A program made the translations under genes and the position numbers. Source: Osmia lignaria lignaria (taxonomy: Eukaryota > Arthropoda > Insecta > Hymenoptera > Megachilidae). From it: 64,000 nucleotides of DNA. Numbering within the stretch: position 1 is the stretch's first letter; the number at the start of each line of letters is the position of its first letter. The stretch lies in the NCBI RefSeq assembly GCF_051020975.1, contig NW_027478165.1:6044001-6108000 (forward strand). The letters run 5' to 3'. The notes under the pieces are model-generated. The model was not told the DNA's origin. It worked only from the letters and a program-made list of their open reading frames with translations, and did no database searches. This document shows positions 46,988-60,508 of this stretch, one piece after another.

Positions 46988-49900
46988 TCAGAAGCGTAGT
47001 TTTCGAGATATATCGAGGTATTTAAAAGTTCCGAAGCCGCACCAACATAATAGAGATACAGAAACACCGTGGCCCCTTCCTTTGAGATAACTCTGCACTA
47101 GTGCGAGCCGCAAATACCACTTCCAGCTTAGCTGTGCAGAAGAAGAACAACAAGAAGAAGAAATATCTCGAAATATGTCCGTCAGGCCCCTTCCCTCGAG
47201 ATAAATCTGCAAATATCTCGGAAACGAAGCGAGCTATGGCAAAATGTTAAGAGACCTTTGTTGTAGGGAATTAAGTTTCCTACTTTTTATGTTCTATGAT
47301 ATTTTTTGATCAGATGCGTTGTTCTCGAGATATATCAAGATATTTAAAAGTTCCGAAGCCGCACCAACATAATAGAGATACAGAAACACCGTGGCCCCTT
47401 TCTTTGTGATAACTCTGCACTATTGCGAGCTGCAAATGCCACTTCCAGCTTAGCTGTGCAGAAGAAGAACAACAAGAAGAAGAAATATCACGAAATATGT
47501 CCGTTAGGCTCCTTCCCTTGAGATAAATCTGCAAATATCTCGGAAACGAAGCGAGCTATGGCAAAATGTTAAGAGACCTTTTTTGTAGAGAATTAAGTTT
47601 CCTACTTTTTCTGTTCTATGATATTTTTTGATCAGATGCGTAGTTCTCGAGATATATCAAGATATTTAAAAGTTCCGAAGCCGCACCAACATAATAGAGA
47701 TACAGAAACACCGTGGCCCCTTTCTTTGAGATAACTATGCACTATTGCGAGCTGCAAATGCCACTTCCAGCTTAGCTGTGCAGAAGAAGAACAACAAGAA
47801 GAAGAAATATCTCGAAATATGTCCGTCAGGCCCCTTCCCTTGAGATAAATCTGCAAATACCTCGAAAACGAAGCGAGCTATGGCAAAATGTTAAGAGATC
47901 TTTCTTGTAGAGAATTAAGTTTCCTACTTTTTATGTAGTATGATATTTTTTGATCAGATGCGTAGTTCTCGAGATATATCAAGATATTTAAAAGTTCCGA
48001 AGCCGCACCTTCATAATAGAGATACAGAAACACCGTGGCCCCTTTCTTTGAGATAACTCTGCACTAGTGCGAGCCGCAAATGCCACTTCCAGCTTAGCTG
48101 TGCAGAAGAAGAACAACAAGAAGAAGAAATATCTCGAAATATGTCCGTCAGGCCCCTTCCCTTGAAATAAATCTGCCAATATCTCGGAAACGAAGCGAGC
48201 TATGGCAAAATGTTAAGAGACCTCTTTTGTAGAGAATTAAGTTTCCTACTTTTTATGTTCTATGATATTTTTTGATCAGATGCGTAGATCTCGAGATATA
48301 TCAAGATATTTAAAAGTTCCGAAGCTGCACCAACATAATAGAGGTACAGAAACACCGTGGCCGCTTTCTTTGAGATAACTCTGCACTATTGCGAGCTGCA
48401 AATGCCACTTCCAGCTTAGCTGTGCAGAAGAAGAACAACAAGAAGAAGAAATATCTCGAAATATGTCCGTCAGGCCCCATCCCTTGAGATAAATCTGCAA
48501 ATATCTCGGAAACCAAGCGAGCTATGGCAAAATGTTAAGAGACCTTTCTTGTAGAGAATTAAGTTTCCTACTTTTTATGTTCTATGATATTTTTTGATCA
48601 GATACGTAGTTCTCGAGATATATCAAGATATTTAAAAGTTCCGAAGCCGCACCAACATAATAGAGATACAGAAACACCGTGGCCCCTTTCTTTGAGATAA
48701 CTCTGCACTATTGCGAGCTGCAAATGCCACTTCCAGCTTAGCTGTGCAGAAGAAGAACAACAAGAAGAAGAAATATCTCGAAATATGTCCGTCAGGCCCC
48801 TTCCCTTGAGATAAATCTGCAAATATCTCGGAAACGAAGCGAGCGATGGCAAAATGTTAAGAGACCTTTTTTGTAGAGAATTATGTTTCCTACTTTTTAT
48901 GTTCTATGATATTTTTTGATCAGACGCGTAGTTCTCGAGATATATCAAGATATTTAAAAGTTCCGAAGCCGCACCAACATAATAGAGATACAGAAACACC
49001 GTGGCCCCTTTCTTTGAGATAACTCTGCACTATTGCGAGCTGCAAACGCCACTTCCAGCTTAGCTGTGCAGAAGAAGAACAACGAGAAGAAGAAATATCT
49101 CGAAATATGTCCGTCAAGCCCCTTCCCTTGAGATAAATCTGCAAATATCTCGGAAACGAAGCGAGCTATGGCAAAATGTTAAGAGACCTTATTTGTAGAG
49201 AATTAAGTTTCCTACTTTTTATGCTCTATGCTATTTTTTGATCAGATGCGAAGTTCTCGAGATATATCAAGATATTTAAAAGTTCCGAAGCCGCACCAAC
49301 ATAATAGAGATACAGAAACACCGTGGCCCCTTTCTTTGCGATAACTCTGCACTATTGCGAGCTGCAAATGCCACTTCCATCTTAGCTGTGCAGAAGAAGA
49401 ACAACAAGAAGAAGAAATATCTCGAAATATGTCCGTCAGGCCCCTTCCCTTGAGATAAATTTGCAAGTATCTCGGAAACGAAGCGAGCTATGGCAAAATG
49501 TTAAGAGACCTTATTTGTAGAGAATTAAGTTTCCTACTTTTTATGTTCTATGATATTTTTTGATCAGATGCGTAGTTCTCGAGATATATCAAGATATTTA
49601 AAAGTTCCGAAGCCGCACCAACATAATAGAGATACAGAAACACCGTGGCCCCTTTCTTTGAGATAACTCTGCACTAGTGCGAGCCGCAAATGCCACTTCC
49701 AGCTTAGCTGTGCAGAAGAAGAACAACAAGAAGAAGAAATAACACGAAATATGTCCGTTAGGCCCCTTCCCTTCAGATAAATCTGCAAATATCTCGGAAC
49801 CGAAGCGAGCTATGGCAAAATGTTAAGAGACCTTTTTTGTAGAGAATTAAGTTTCCTACTTTTTATGTTCTATGATATTTTTTGATCAGGTGCGTAGTTC

Positions 49901-52139
49901 TCGAGATATATCAAGATATTTAAAAGTTCCGAAGCCGCACCAACATAATAGAGATACAGAAACACCGTGGCCCCTTTCTTTGAGATAACTCTGCACTAGT
50001 GCGAGCCGCAAATGCCACTTCCAGCTTAGCTGTGCAGAAGAAGAACAACAAGAAGAAGAAATATCTCGAAATATGTCCGTCAGGCCCCTTCCCTTGAAAT
50101 AAATCTGCAAATATCTCGGAAACGAAGCGAGCTATGGCAAAATGTTAAGAGACCTTTTTTGTAGAGAATTAAGTTTCCTACTTTCTATGTTCTATGATAT
50201 TTTTTGATCAGATGCGTAGATCTCGAGATATATCAAGATATTTAAAAGTTCCGAAGCCGCACCAACATAATAGAGATACAGAAACACCGTGGCCCCTTTC
50301 TTTGAGATAACTCTGCACTATGGCGAGCTGCAAATGCCACTTCCAGCTTAGCTGTGCAGAAGAAGAACAACAAGAAGAAGAAACATCTCGAAATATGTCC
50401 GTTAGGCCCCTTCCCTTGAGATAAATCTGCAAATATCTCGGAAACGAAGCGAGCTATGGCAAAATGTTAAGAGACCTTTTTTGTAGAGAATTAAGTTTCC
50501 TACTTTTTATGTTCTATGATATTTTTTGATCAGATACGTAGTTCTCGAGATATATCAAGATATTTAAAAGTTCCGAAGCCGCACCAACATAATAGAGATA
50601 CAGAAACACCGTGGCCCCTTTCTTTGAGATAACTCTGCACTATTGCGAGCTGCAAATGCCACTTCCAGCTTAGCTGTGCAGAAGAAGAACAACAAGAAGA
50701 AGAAATATCTCGAAATATGTCCGTCAGGCCCCTTCCCTTGAGATAAATCTGCAAATATCTCGGAAACGAAGCGAGCTATGGCAAAATCTTAAGAGACCTT
50801 TTTTGTAGAGAATTATGTTTCCTACTTTTTATGTTCTATGATATTTTTTGATCAGACGCGTAGTTCTCGAGATATATCAAGATATTTAAAAGTTCCGAAG
50901 CCGCACCAACATAATAGAGATACAGAAACACCGTGGCCCCTTTCTTTGAGATAACTCTGCACTATTGCGAGCTGCAAACGCCACTTCCAGCTTAGCTGTG
51001 CAGAAGAAGAACAACGAGAAGAAGAAATATCTCGAAGTATGTCCGTCAAGCCCCTTCCCTTGAGATAAATCTGCAAATATCTCGGAAACGAAGCGAGCTA
51101 TGGCAAAATGTTAAGAGACATTATTTGTAGAGAATTAAGTTTCCTACTTTTTATGTTCTATGATATTTTTTGATCAGATGCGTAGTTCTCGAGATATATC
51201 AAGATATTTAAAAGTTCCGAAGCCGCACCAACATAATAGAGATACAGAAACACCGTGGCCCCTTTCTTTGCGATAACTCTGCACTATTGCGAGCTGCAAA
51301 TGCCACTTCCATCTTAGCTGTGCAGAAGAAGAACAACAAGAAGAAGAAATATCTCGAAATATGTCCGTCAGGCCCCTTCCCTTGAGATAAATCTGCAAAT
51401 ACCTCGAAAACGAAGCGAGCTATGGCAGAATGTTAAGAGACCTTTTTTGTAGAGAATTAAGTTTCCTACTTTTTATGTTCTATGATATTTTTTGATCAGA
51501 TGCGTAGATCTCGAGATATATCAAGATATTTAAAAGTTCCGAAGCTGCACCAACATAATAGAGGTACAGAAACACCGTGGCCGCTTTCTTTGAGATAACT
51601 CTGCACTATTGCGAGCTGCAAATGCCACTTCCAGCTTAGCTGTGCAGAAGAAGAACAACAAGAAGAAGAAATATCTCGAAATATGTCCGTCAGGCCCCAT
51701 CCCTTGAGATAAATCTGCAAATATCTCGGAAACCAAGCGAGCTATGGCAAAATGTTAAGAGACCTTTTTTGTAGAGAATTAAGTTTCCTACTTTTTATGT
51801 TCTATGATATTTTTTGATCAGATGCGTAGTTCTCGAGATATATCAAGATATTTAAAAGTTCCGAAGCCGCACCAACATAATAGAGATACAGAAACACCGT
51901 GGCCCCTTTCTTTGAGATAACTATGCACTATTGCGAGCTGCAAATGCCACTTCCAGCTTAGCTGTGCAGAAGAAGAACAACAAGAAGAAGAAATATCTCG
52001 AAATATGTCCGTCAGGCCCCATCCCTTGAGATAAATCTGCAAATATCTCGGAAACGAAGCGAGCTATGGCAAAATGTTAAGAGACCTTTCTTGTAGAGAA
52101 TTATGTTTCCTACAATTTATGTTCTATGATATTTTTTGA
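46988..52139. repeat. Higher-order unit D-3 (16 monomers, 5152 bp)
   Basis: Anchor d3 at 46988, d12 at 47310, d13 at 47632, d4/d7 chimera at 47954, then d8 onward as in 42159. Compared with D-2 it lacks the three monomers at 41193-42158 and the second 3-monomer tandem copy, and it ends with a d8-type (51496) and a d13-type (51818) monomer. Confidence 0.85.
47954..48275. repeat. Chimeric monomer (40871 head, 41837 tail), 3-monomer deletion join
   Basis: The head carries CACCTTCATAATAG, otherwise seen only at 40871. The tail carries GAGACCTCTTTTG as in 41837, leading into the d8 type. The offset to unit D-2 changes here from 7083 to 6117 bp, which is exactly three monomers. Confidence 0.8.
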
Positions 52140-55100
52140 TCAGAAGCGTAGTTTTCGAGATATATCGAGATATTTAAAAGTTCCGAAGCCGCACCAACAT
52201 AATAGAGATCCAGAAACACCGTGTCCCCTTCCTTTGAGATAACTCTGCACTAGTGCGAGCCGCAAATGCCACTTCCAGCTTAGCTGTGCAGAAGAAGAAC
52301 AACAAGAAGAAGAAATATCTCGAAATATGTCCGTCAGGCCCCTTCCCTCGAGATAAATCTGCAAATATCTCGGAAACGAAGCGAGCTATGGCAAAATGTT
52401 AAGAGACCTTTGTTGTAGAGAATTAAGTTTCCTACTTTTTATGTTCTACGATATTTTTTGATCAGATGCGTTGTTCTCGAGATATATCAAGATATTTAAA
52501 AGTTCCGAAGCCGCACCAACATAATAGAGATACAGAAACACCGTGGCCCCTTTCTTTGAGATAACTCTGCACTATTGCGAGCTGCAAATGCCACTTCCAG
52601 CTTAGCTGTGCAGAAGAAGAACAACAAGAAGAAGAAATATCACGAAATATGTCCGTTAGGCTCCTTCCCTTGAGATAAATCTGCAAATATCTCGGAAACG
52701 AAGCGAGCTATGGCAAAATGTTAAGAGACCTTTTTTGTAGAGAATTAAGTTTCCTACTTTTTATGTTCTATGATATTTTTTGATCAGATGCGTAGTTCTC
52801 GAGATATATCAAGATATTTAAAAGTTCCGAAGCCGCACCAACATAATAGAGATACAGAAACACCGTGGCCCCTTTCTTTGAGATAACTATGCACTATTGC
52901 GAGCTGCAAATGCCACTTCCAGCTTAGCTGTGCAGAAGAAGAACAACAAGAAGAAGAAATATCTCGAAATATGTCCGTCAGGCCCCTTCCCTTGAGATAA
53001 ATCTGCAAATACCTCGAAAACGAAGCGAGCTATGGCAAAATGTTAAGAGATCTTTCTTGTAGAGAATTAAGTTTCCTACTTTTTATGTAGTATGATATTT
53101 TTTGATCAGATGCGTAGTTCTCGAGATATATCAAGATATTTAAAAGTTCCGAAGCCGCACCAACATAATAGAGATACAGAAACACCGTGGCCGCTTTCTT
53201 TGAGATAACTCTGCACTATTGCGAGCTGCAAATGCCACTTCCAGCTTAGCTGTGCAGAAGAAGAACAACAAGAAGAAGAAATATCTCGAAATATGTCCGT
53301 CAGGCCCCATCCCTTGAGATAAATCTGCAAATAGCTCGGAAACCAAGCGAGCTATGGCAAAATGTTAAGAGACCTTTCTTGTAGAGAATTAAGTTTCCTA
53401 CTTTTTATGTTCTATGATATTTTTTGATCAGATACGTAGTTCTCGAGATATATCAAGATATTTGAAAGTTCCGAAGCCGCACCAACATAATAGAGATACA
53501 GAAACACCGTGGCCCCTTTCTTTGCGATAACTCTGCACTATTGCGAGCTGCAAATGCCACTTCCATCTTAGCTGTGCAGAAGAAGAACAACAAGAAGAAG
53601 AAATATCTCGAAATATGTCCGTCAGGCCCCTTCCCTTGAGATAAATTTGCAAATATCTCGGAAACGAAGCGAGCTATGGCAAAATGTTAAGAGACCTTAT
53701 TTGTAGAGAATTAAGTTTCCTACTTTTTATGTTCTATGATATTTTTTGATCAGATGCGTAGTTCTCGAGATATATCAAGATATTTAAAAGTTCCGAAGCC
53801 GCACCAACATAATAGAGATACAGAAACACCGTGGCCCCTTTCTTTGAGATAACTCTGCACTATTGCGAGCTGCAAATGCCACTTCCAGCTTAGCTGTGCA
53901 GAAGAAGAACAACAAGAAGAAGAAATATCTCGAAATATGTCCGTCAGGCGCCATCCCTTGAGATAAATCTGCAAATATCTCGGAAACCAAGCGAGCTATG
54001 GCAAAATGTTAAGAGACCTTTCTTGTAGAGAATTAAGTTTCCTACTTTTTATGTTCTATGATATTTTTTGATCAGATACGTAGTTCTCGAGATATATCAT
54101 GATATTTAAAAGTTCCGAAGCCGCACCAACATAATAGAGATACAGAAACACCGTGGCCCCTTTCTTTCAGATAACTCTGCACTATTGCGAGCTGCAAATG
54201 CCACTTCCAGCTTAGCTGTGCAGAAGAAGAACAACAAGAAGAAGAAATATCTCGAAATATGTCCGTTAGGCCCCTTCCCTTGAGATAAATCTGCAAATAT
54301 CTCGGAAACGAAGCGAGCTATGGCAAAATGTTAAGAGACCTTTTTTGTAGAGAATTAAGTTTCCTACTTTTTATGTTCTATGATATTTGTTGATCAGATA
54401 CGTAGTTCTCGAGATATATCAAGATATTTAAAAGTTCCGAAGCCGCACCAACATAATAGAGATACAGAAACACCGTGGCCCCTTTCTTTGAGATAACTCT
54501 GCACTATTGCGAGCTGCAAATGCCACTTCCATCTTAGCTGTGCAGAAGAAGAACAACAAGAAGAAGAAATATCTCGAAATATGTCCGTCAGGCCCCTTCC
54601 CTTGAGATAAATCTGCAAATATCTCGGAAACGAAGCGAGCTATGGCAAAATGTTAAGAGACCTTTTTTGTAGTGAATTAAGTTTCCTACTTTTTATGTTC
54701 TACGATATTTTTTGATCAGAAGCGTAGTTTTCGAGATATATCGAGGTATTTAAAAGTTCCGAAGCCGCACCAACATAATAGAGATACAGAAACACCGTGG
54801 CCCCTTTCTTTGAGATAACTCTGCACTAGTGCGACCTGCAAATGCCACTTCCAGCTTAGCTGTGCAGAAGAAGAACAACAAGAAGAAGAAATATCTCGAA
54901 ATATGTCCGTCAGGCCCCTTCCCTTGAGATAAATCTGCAAATACCTCGAAAACGAAGCGAGCTATGGCAGAATGTTAAGAGACCTTTCTTGTAGAGAATT
55001 AAGTTTCCTACTTTTTATGTAGTATGATATTTTTTGATCAGATGCGTAGTTCTCGAGATATATCAAGATATTTAAAAGTTCCGAAGCCGCACCAACATAA

Positions 55101-55359
55101 TAGAGATACAGAAACACCGTGGCCCCTTTCTTTGAGATAACTCTGCACTAGTGCGAGCCGCAAATGCCACTTCCAGCTTAGCTGTGCAGAAGAAGAACAA
55201 CAAGAAGAAGAAATATCTCGAAATATGTCCGTCAGGCCCCAGCCCTTGAGATAAATCTGCAAATATCTCGGAAACGAAGCGAGCTATGGCAAAATGTTAA
55301 GAGACCTTTCTTGTAGAGAATTATGTTTTCTACAATTTATGTTCTATGATATTTTTTGA
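52140..55359. repeat. Higher-order unit E-1 (10 monomers, 3220 bp)
   Basis: Anchor now with GTGTCCCC at 52140, then 52462, 52784, mosaic monomers at 53106 to 54394, and 54716 and 55038 that match the last two monomers of the next unit (GGCAGAATG; GGCCCCAGCCC, TTATGTTTTCTAC). Confidence 0.8.
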
Positions 55360-58256
55360 TCAGAAGCGTAGTTTTCGAGATATATCGAGATATTTAAAAG
55401 TTCCGAAGCCGCACCAACATAATAGAGATCCAGAAACACCGTGTCCCCTTCCTTTGAGATAACTCTGCACTAGTGCGAGCCGCAAATGCCACTTCCAGCT
55501 TAGCTGTGCAGAAGAAGAACAACAAGAAGAAGAAATATCTCGAAATATGTCCGTCAGGCCCCTTCCCTCGAGATAAATCTGCAAATATCTCGGAAACGAA
55601 GCGAGCTATGGCAAAATGTTAAGAGACCTTTGTTGTAGAGAATTAAGTTTCCTACTTTTTATGTTCTACGATATTTTTTGATCAGATGCGTTGTTCTCGA
55701 GATATATCAAGATATTTAAAAGTTCCGAAGTCGCACCAACATAATAGAGATACAGAAACACCGTGGCCCCTTTCTTTGAGATAACTCTGCACTATTGCGA
55801 GCTGCAAATGCCACTTCCAGCTTAGCTGTGCAGAAGAAGAACAACAAGAAGAAGAAATATCACGAAATATGTCCGTTAGGCTCCTTCCCTTGAGATAAAT
55901 CTGCAAATATCTCGGAAACGAAGCGAGCTATGGCAAAATGTTAAGAGACCTTTTTTGTAGAGAATTAAGTTTCCTACTTTTTATGTTCTATGATATTTTT
56001 TGATCAGATGCGTAGTTCTCGAGATATATCAAGATATTTAAAAGTTCCGAAGCCGCACCAACATAATAGAGATACAGAAACACCGTGGCCCCTTTCTTTG
56101 AGATAACTATGCACTATTGCGAGCTGCAAATGCCACTTCCAGCTTAGCTGTGCAGAAGAAGAACAACAAGAAGAAGAAATATCTCGAAATATGTCCGTCA
56201 GGCCCCTTCCCTTGAGATAAATCTGCAAATACCTCGAAAACGAAGCGAGCTATGGCAAAATGTTAAGAGATCTTTCTTGTAGAGAATTAAGTTTCCTACT
56301 TTTTATGTAGTATGATATTTTTTGATCAGATGCGTAGTTCTCGAGATATATCAAGATATTTAAAAGTTCCGAAGCCGCACCAACATAATAGAGATACAGA
56401 AACACCGTGGCCCCTTTCTTTGAGATAACTCTGCACTAGTGCGAGCCGCAAATGCCACTTCCAGCTTAGCTGTGCAGAAGAAGAACAACAAGAAGAAGAA
56501 ATATCTCGAAATATGTCCGTCAGGCCCCTTCCCTTGAAATAAATCTGCCAATATCTCGGAAACTAAGCGAGCTATGGCAAAATGTTAAGAGACCTTTTTT
56601 GTAGAGAATTAAGTTTCCTACTTTTTATGTTCTATGATATTTTTTGATCAGAAGCGTAGTTTTCGAGATATATCGAGATATTTAAAAGTTCCGAAGCCGC
56701 ACCAACATAATAGAGATCCAGAAACACCGTGGCCCCTTTCTTTGAGATAACTCTGCACTAGTGCGAGCCGCAAATGCCACTTCCAGCTTAGCTGTGCAGA
56801 AGAAGAACAACAAGAAGAAGAAATATCTCGAAATATGTCCGTCAGGCCCCATCCCTTGAGATAAATCTGCAAATATCTCGGAAACGAAGCGAGCTATGGC
56901 AAAATGTTAAGAGACCTTTTTTGTAGTGAATTAAGTTTGCTACTTTTTATGTTCTACGATATTTTTTGATCAGATGCGTAGTTCTCGAGATATATCAAGA
57001 TATTTAAAAGTTCCGAGCCGCACCAACATAATAGAGATACAGAACCACCGTGGCCCCTTTCTTTGAGATAACTCTGCACTATTGCGAGCTGCAAATGCCA
57101 CTTCCAGCTTAGCTGTGCAGAGGAAGAACAACAAGAAGAAGAAATATCTCGAAATATGTCCGTCAGGCCCGATCCTTTGAGCTGAATCTGCAAATATCTC
57201 GGAAACGAAGCGAGCTATGGCAAAATGTTAAGAGACGTTTTTTGTAGAGAATTATGCTTCCTACAATTTATGTTCTATGATATTTTTTGATCAGAAGCGT
57301 AGTTTTCGAGATATATCGAGGTATTTAAAAGTTCCGAAGCCGCACCAACATAATAGAGATACAGAAACACCGTGGCCCCTTTCTTTGAGATAACTCTGCA
57401 CTAGTGCGACCTGCAAATGCCACTACCAGCTTAGCTGTGCAGAAGAAGAACAACAAGAAGAAGAAATATCTCGAAATACGTCCGTCAGGCCCCTTCCCTT
57501 GAGATAAATCTGCAAATATCTCGGAAACGAAGCGAACTATGGCAAAATGTTAAGATACCTTTTTTGTAGAGAATTAAGTTTCCTACTTTTTATGTTCTAT
57601 GATATTTTTTGATCAGATGCGTAGTTCTCGAGATATATCAAGATACTTAAAAGTTCCGAAGCCGCACCAACATAATAGAGGTACAGAAACACCGTGGCCC
57701 CTTTCTTTGAGATAACTCTGCACTATTGCGAGCTGCAAATGCCACTTCCAGCTTAGCTGTGCAGAAGAAGAACAACAAGAAGAAGAAATATCTCGAAATA
57801 TGTCCGTCAGGCCCCTTCCCTTGAGATAAATCTGCAAATACCTCGAAAACGAAGCGAGCTATGGCAGAATGTTAAGAGACCTTTCTTGTAGAGAATTAAG
57901 TTTCCTACTTTTTTTGTAGTATGATATTTTTTGATCAGATGCGTAGTTCTCGAGATATATCAAGATATTTAAAAGTTCCGAAGCCGCACCAACATCATAG
58001 AGATACAGAAACACCGTGGCCCCTTTCTTTGAGATAACTCTGCACTAGTGCGAGCCGCAAATGCCACTTCCAGCTTAGCTGTGCAGAAGAAGAACAACAA
58101 GAAGAAGAAATATCTCGAAATATGTCCGTCAGGCCCCAGCCCTTGAGATAAATCTGCAAATATCTCGGAAACGAAGCGAGCTATGGCAAAATGTTAAGAG
58201 ACCTTTCTTGTAGAGAATTATGTTTTCTACAATTTATGTTCTATGATATTTTTTGA
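55360..58256. repeat. Higher-order unit E-2 (9 monomers, 2897 bp)
   Basis: Types e1 to e9 at 55360, 55682, 56004, 56326, 56648, 56970 (321 bp, A deletion), 57291, 57613 and 57935. This is the clearest reference for the two following units. Markers: GAAGTCGC (e2), ATGTAGTATG (end of e3), CTTGAAATAAATC (e4), GTAGTGAATT (end of e5), AATACGTCC (e7), GATACTTAAAAG (e8), AACATCATAG (e9). Confidence 0.85.
56970..57290. repeat. 321-bp monomer e6 carrying the inherited A deletion
   Basis: TTCCGAGCCG at about 57011-57020, with GAACCACCG, CAGAGGAAG, GGCCCGATCC, GAGCTGAATC and GAGACGTTTT. It is the same lineage as 46667-46987 and 60188-60508. Confidence 0.85.
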
Positions 58257-59222
58257 TCAGAAGCGTAGTTTTCGAGATATATCGAGATATTTAAAAGTTC
58301 CGAAGCCGCACCAACATAATAGAGATCCAGAAACACCGTGTCCCCTTCCTTTGAGATAACTCTGCACTAGTGCGAGCCGCAAATGCCACTTCCAGCTTAG
58401 CTGTGCAGAAGAAGAACAACAAGAAGAAGAAATATCTCGAAATATGTCCGTCAGGCCCCTTCCCTCGAGATAAATCTGCAAATATCTCGGAAACGAAGCG
58501 AGCTATGGCAAAATGTTAAGAGACCTTTGTTGTAGAGAATTAAGTTTCCTACTTTTTATGTTCTACGATATTTTTTGATCAGATGCGTTGTTCTCGAGAT
58601 ATATCAAGATATTTAAAAGTTCCGAAGTCGCACCAACATAATAGAGATACAGAAACACCGTGGCCCCTTTCTTTGAGATAACTCTGCACTATTGCGAGCT
58701 GCAAATGCCACTTCCAGCTTAGCTGTGCAGAAGAAGAACAACAAGAAGAAGAAATATCACGAAATATGTCCGTTAGGCTCCTTCCCTTGAGATAAATCTG
58801 CAAATATCTCGGAAACGAAGCGAGCTATGGCAAAATGTTAAGAGACCTTTTTTGTAGAGAATTAAGTTTCCTACTTTTTATGTTCTATGATATTTTTTGA
58901 TCAGATGCGTAGTTCTCGAGATATATCAAGATATTTAAAAGTTCCGAAGCCGCACCAACATAATAGAGATACAGAAACACCGTGGCCCCTTTCTTTGAGA
59001 TAACTATGCACTATTGCGAGCTGCAAATGCCACTTCCAGCTTAGCTGTGCAGAAGAAGAACAACAAGAAGAAGAAATATCTCGAAATATGTCCGTCAGGC
59101 CCCTTCCCTTGAGATAAATCTGCAAATACCTCGAAAACGAAGCGAGCTATGGCAAAATGTTAAGAGATCTTTCTTGTAGAGAATTAAGTTTCCTACTTTT
59201 TATGTAGTATGATATTTTTTGA

Positions 59223-59543
59223 TCAGATGCGTAGTTCTCGAGATATATCAAGATATTTAAAAGTTCCGAAGCCGCACCAACATAATAGAGATACAGAAAC
59301 ACCGTGGCCCCTTTCTTTGAGATAACTCTGCACTAGTGCGAGCCGCAAATGCCACTTCCAGCTTAGCTGTGCAGAAGAAGAACAACAAGAAGAAGAAATA
59401 TCTCGAAATATGTCCGTCAGGCCCGATCCTTTGAGCTGAATCTGCAAATATCTCGGAAACGAAGCGAGCTATGGCAAAATGTTAAGAGACGTTTTTTGTA
59501 GAGAATTATGCTTCCTACAATTTATGTTCTATGATATTTTTGA
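59223..59543. repeat. Chimeric e4/e6 monomer, 321 bp (one T lost)
   Basis: The head has the CTAGTGCGAGCCGC class as in 56326. The tail has GGCCCGATCC, GAGCTGAATC, GAGACGTTTT and TTATGCTTCC as in 56970. The last T-run is five instead of six (GATATTTTTGATC at about 59533-59545). The same combination is at 62441-62761. Confidence 0.85.
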
Positions 59544-59865
59544 TCAGAAGCGTAGTTTTCGAGATATATCGAGGTATTTAAAAGTTCCGAAGCCGCACCA
59601 ACATAATAGAGATACAGAAACACCGTGGCCCCTTTCTTTGAGATAACTCTGCACTAGTGCGACCTGCAAATGCCACTACCAGCTTAGCTGTGCAGAAGAA
59701 GAACAACAAGAAGAAGAAATATCTCGAAATATGTCCGTCAGGCCCCTTCCCTTGAGATAAATCTGCAAATATCTCGGAAACGAAGCGAACTATGGCAAAA
59801 TGTTAAGATACCTTTTTTGTAGAGAATTAAGTTTCCTACTTTTTATGTTCTATGATATTTTTTGA

Positions 59866-60187
59866 TCAGATGCGTAGTTCTCGAGATATATCAAGATACT
59901 TAAAAGTTCCGAAGCCGCACCAACATAATAGAGGTACAGAAACACCGTGGCCCCTTTCTTTGAGATAACTCTGCACTATTGCGAGCTGCAAATGCCACTT
60001 CCAGCTTAGCTGTGCAGAAGAAGAACAACAAGAAGAAGAAATATCTCGAAATATGTCCGTCAGGCCCCATCCCTTGAGATAAATCTGCAAATATCTCGGA
60101 AACGAAGCGAGCTATGGCAAAATGTTAAGAGACCTTTTTTGTAGTGAATTAAGTTTCCTACTTTTTATGTTCTACGATATTTTTTGA
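59866..60187. repeat. Chimeric e8/e5 monomer
   Basis: The head has GATACTTAAAAG and ATAGAGGTAC as in 57613. The tail has GGCCCCATCCC, GTAGTGAATT and TTCTACGAT as in 56648. The switch is between about offset 70 and 205. It returns the order to e6 at 60188. Confidence 0.8.
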
Positions 60188-60508
60188 TCAGATGCGTAGT
60201 TCTCGAGATATATCAAGATATTTAAAAGTTCCGAGCCGCACCAACATAATAGAGATACAGAACCACCGTGGCCCCTTTCTTTGAGATAACTCTGCACTAT
60301 TGCGAGCTGCAAATGCCACTTCCAGCTTAGCTGTGCAGAGGAAGAACAACAAGAAGAAGAAATATCTCGAAATATGTCCGTCAGGCCCGATCCTTTGAGC
60401 TGAATCTGCAAATATCTCGGAAACGAAGCGAGCTATGGCAAAATGTTAAGAGACGTTTTTTGTAGAGAATTATGCTTCCTACAATTTATGTTCTATGATA
60501 TTTTTTGA
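60188..60508. repeat. 321-bp monomer e6 carrying the inherited A deletion (second E copy)
   Basis: TTCCGAGCCG at about 60229-60238 with the same linked markers as 56970-57290, including GAACCACCG. It matches that monomer at offset 3218. Confidence 0.85.
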
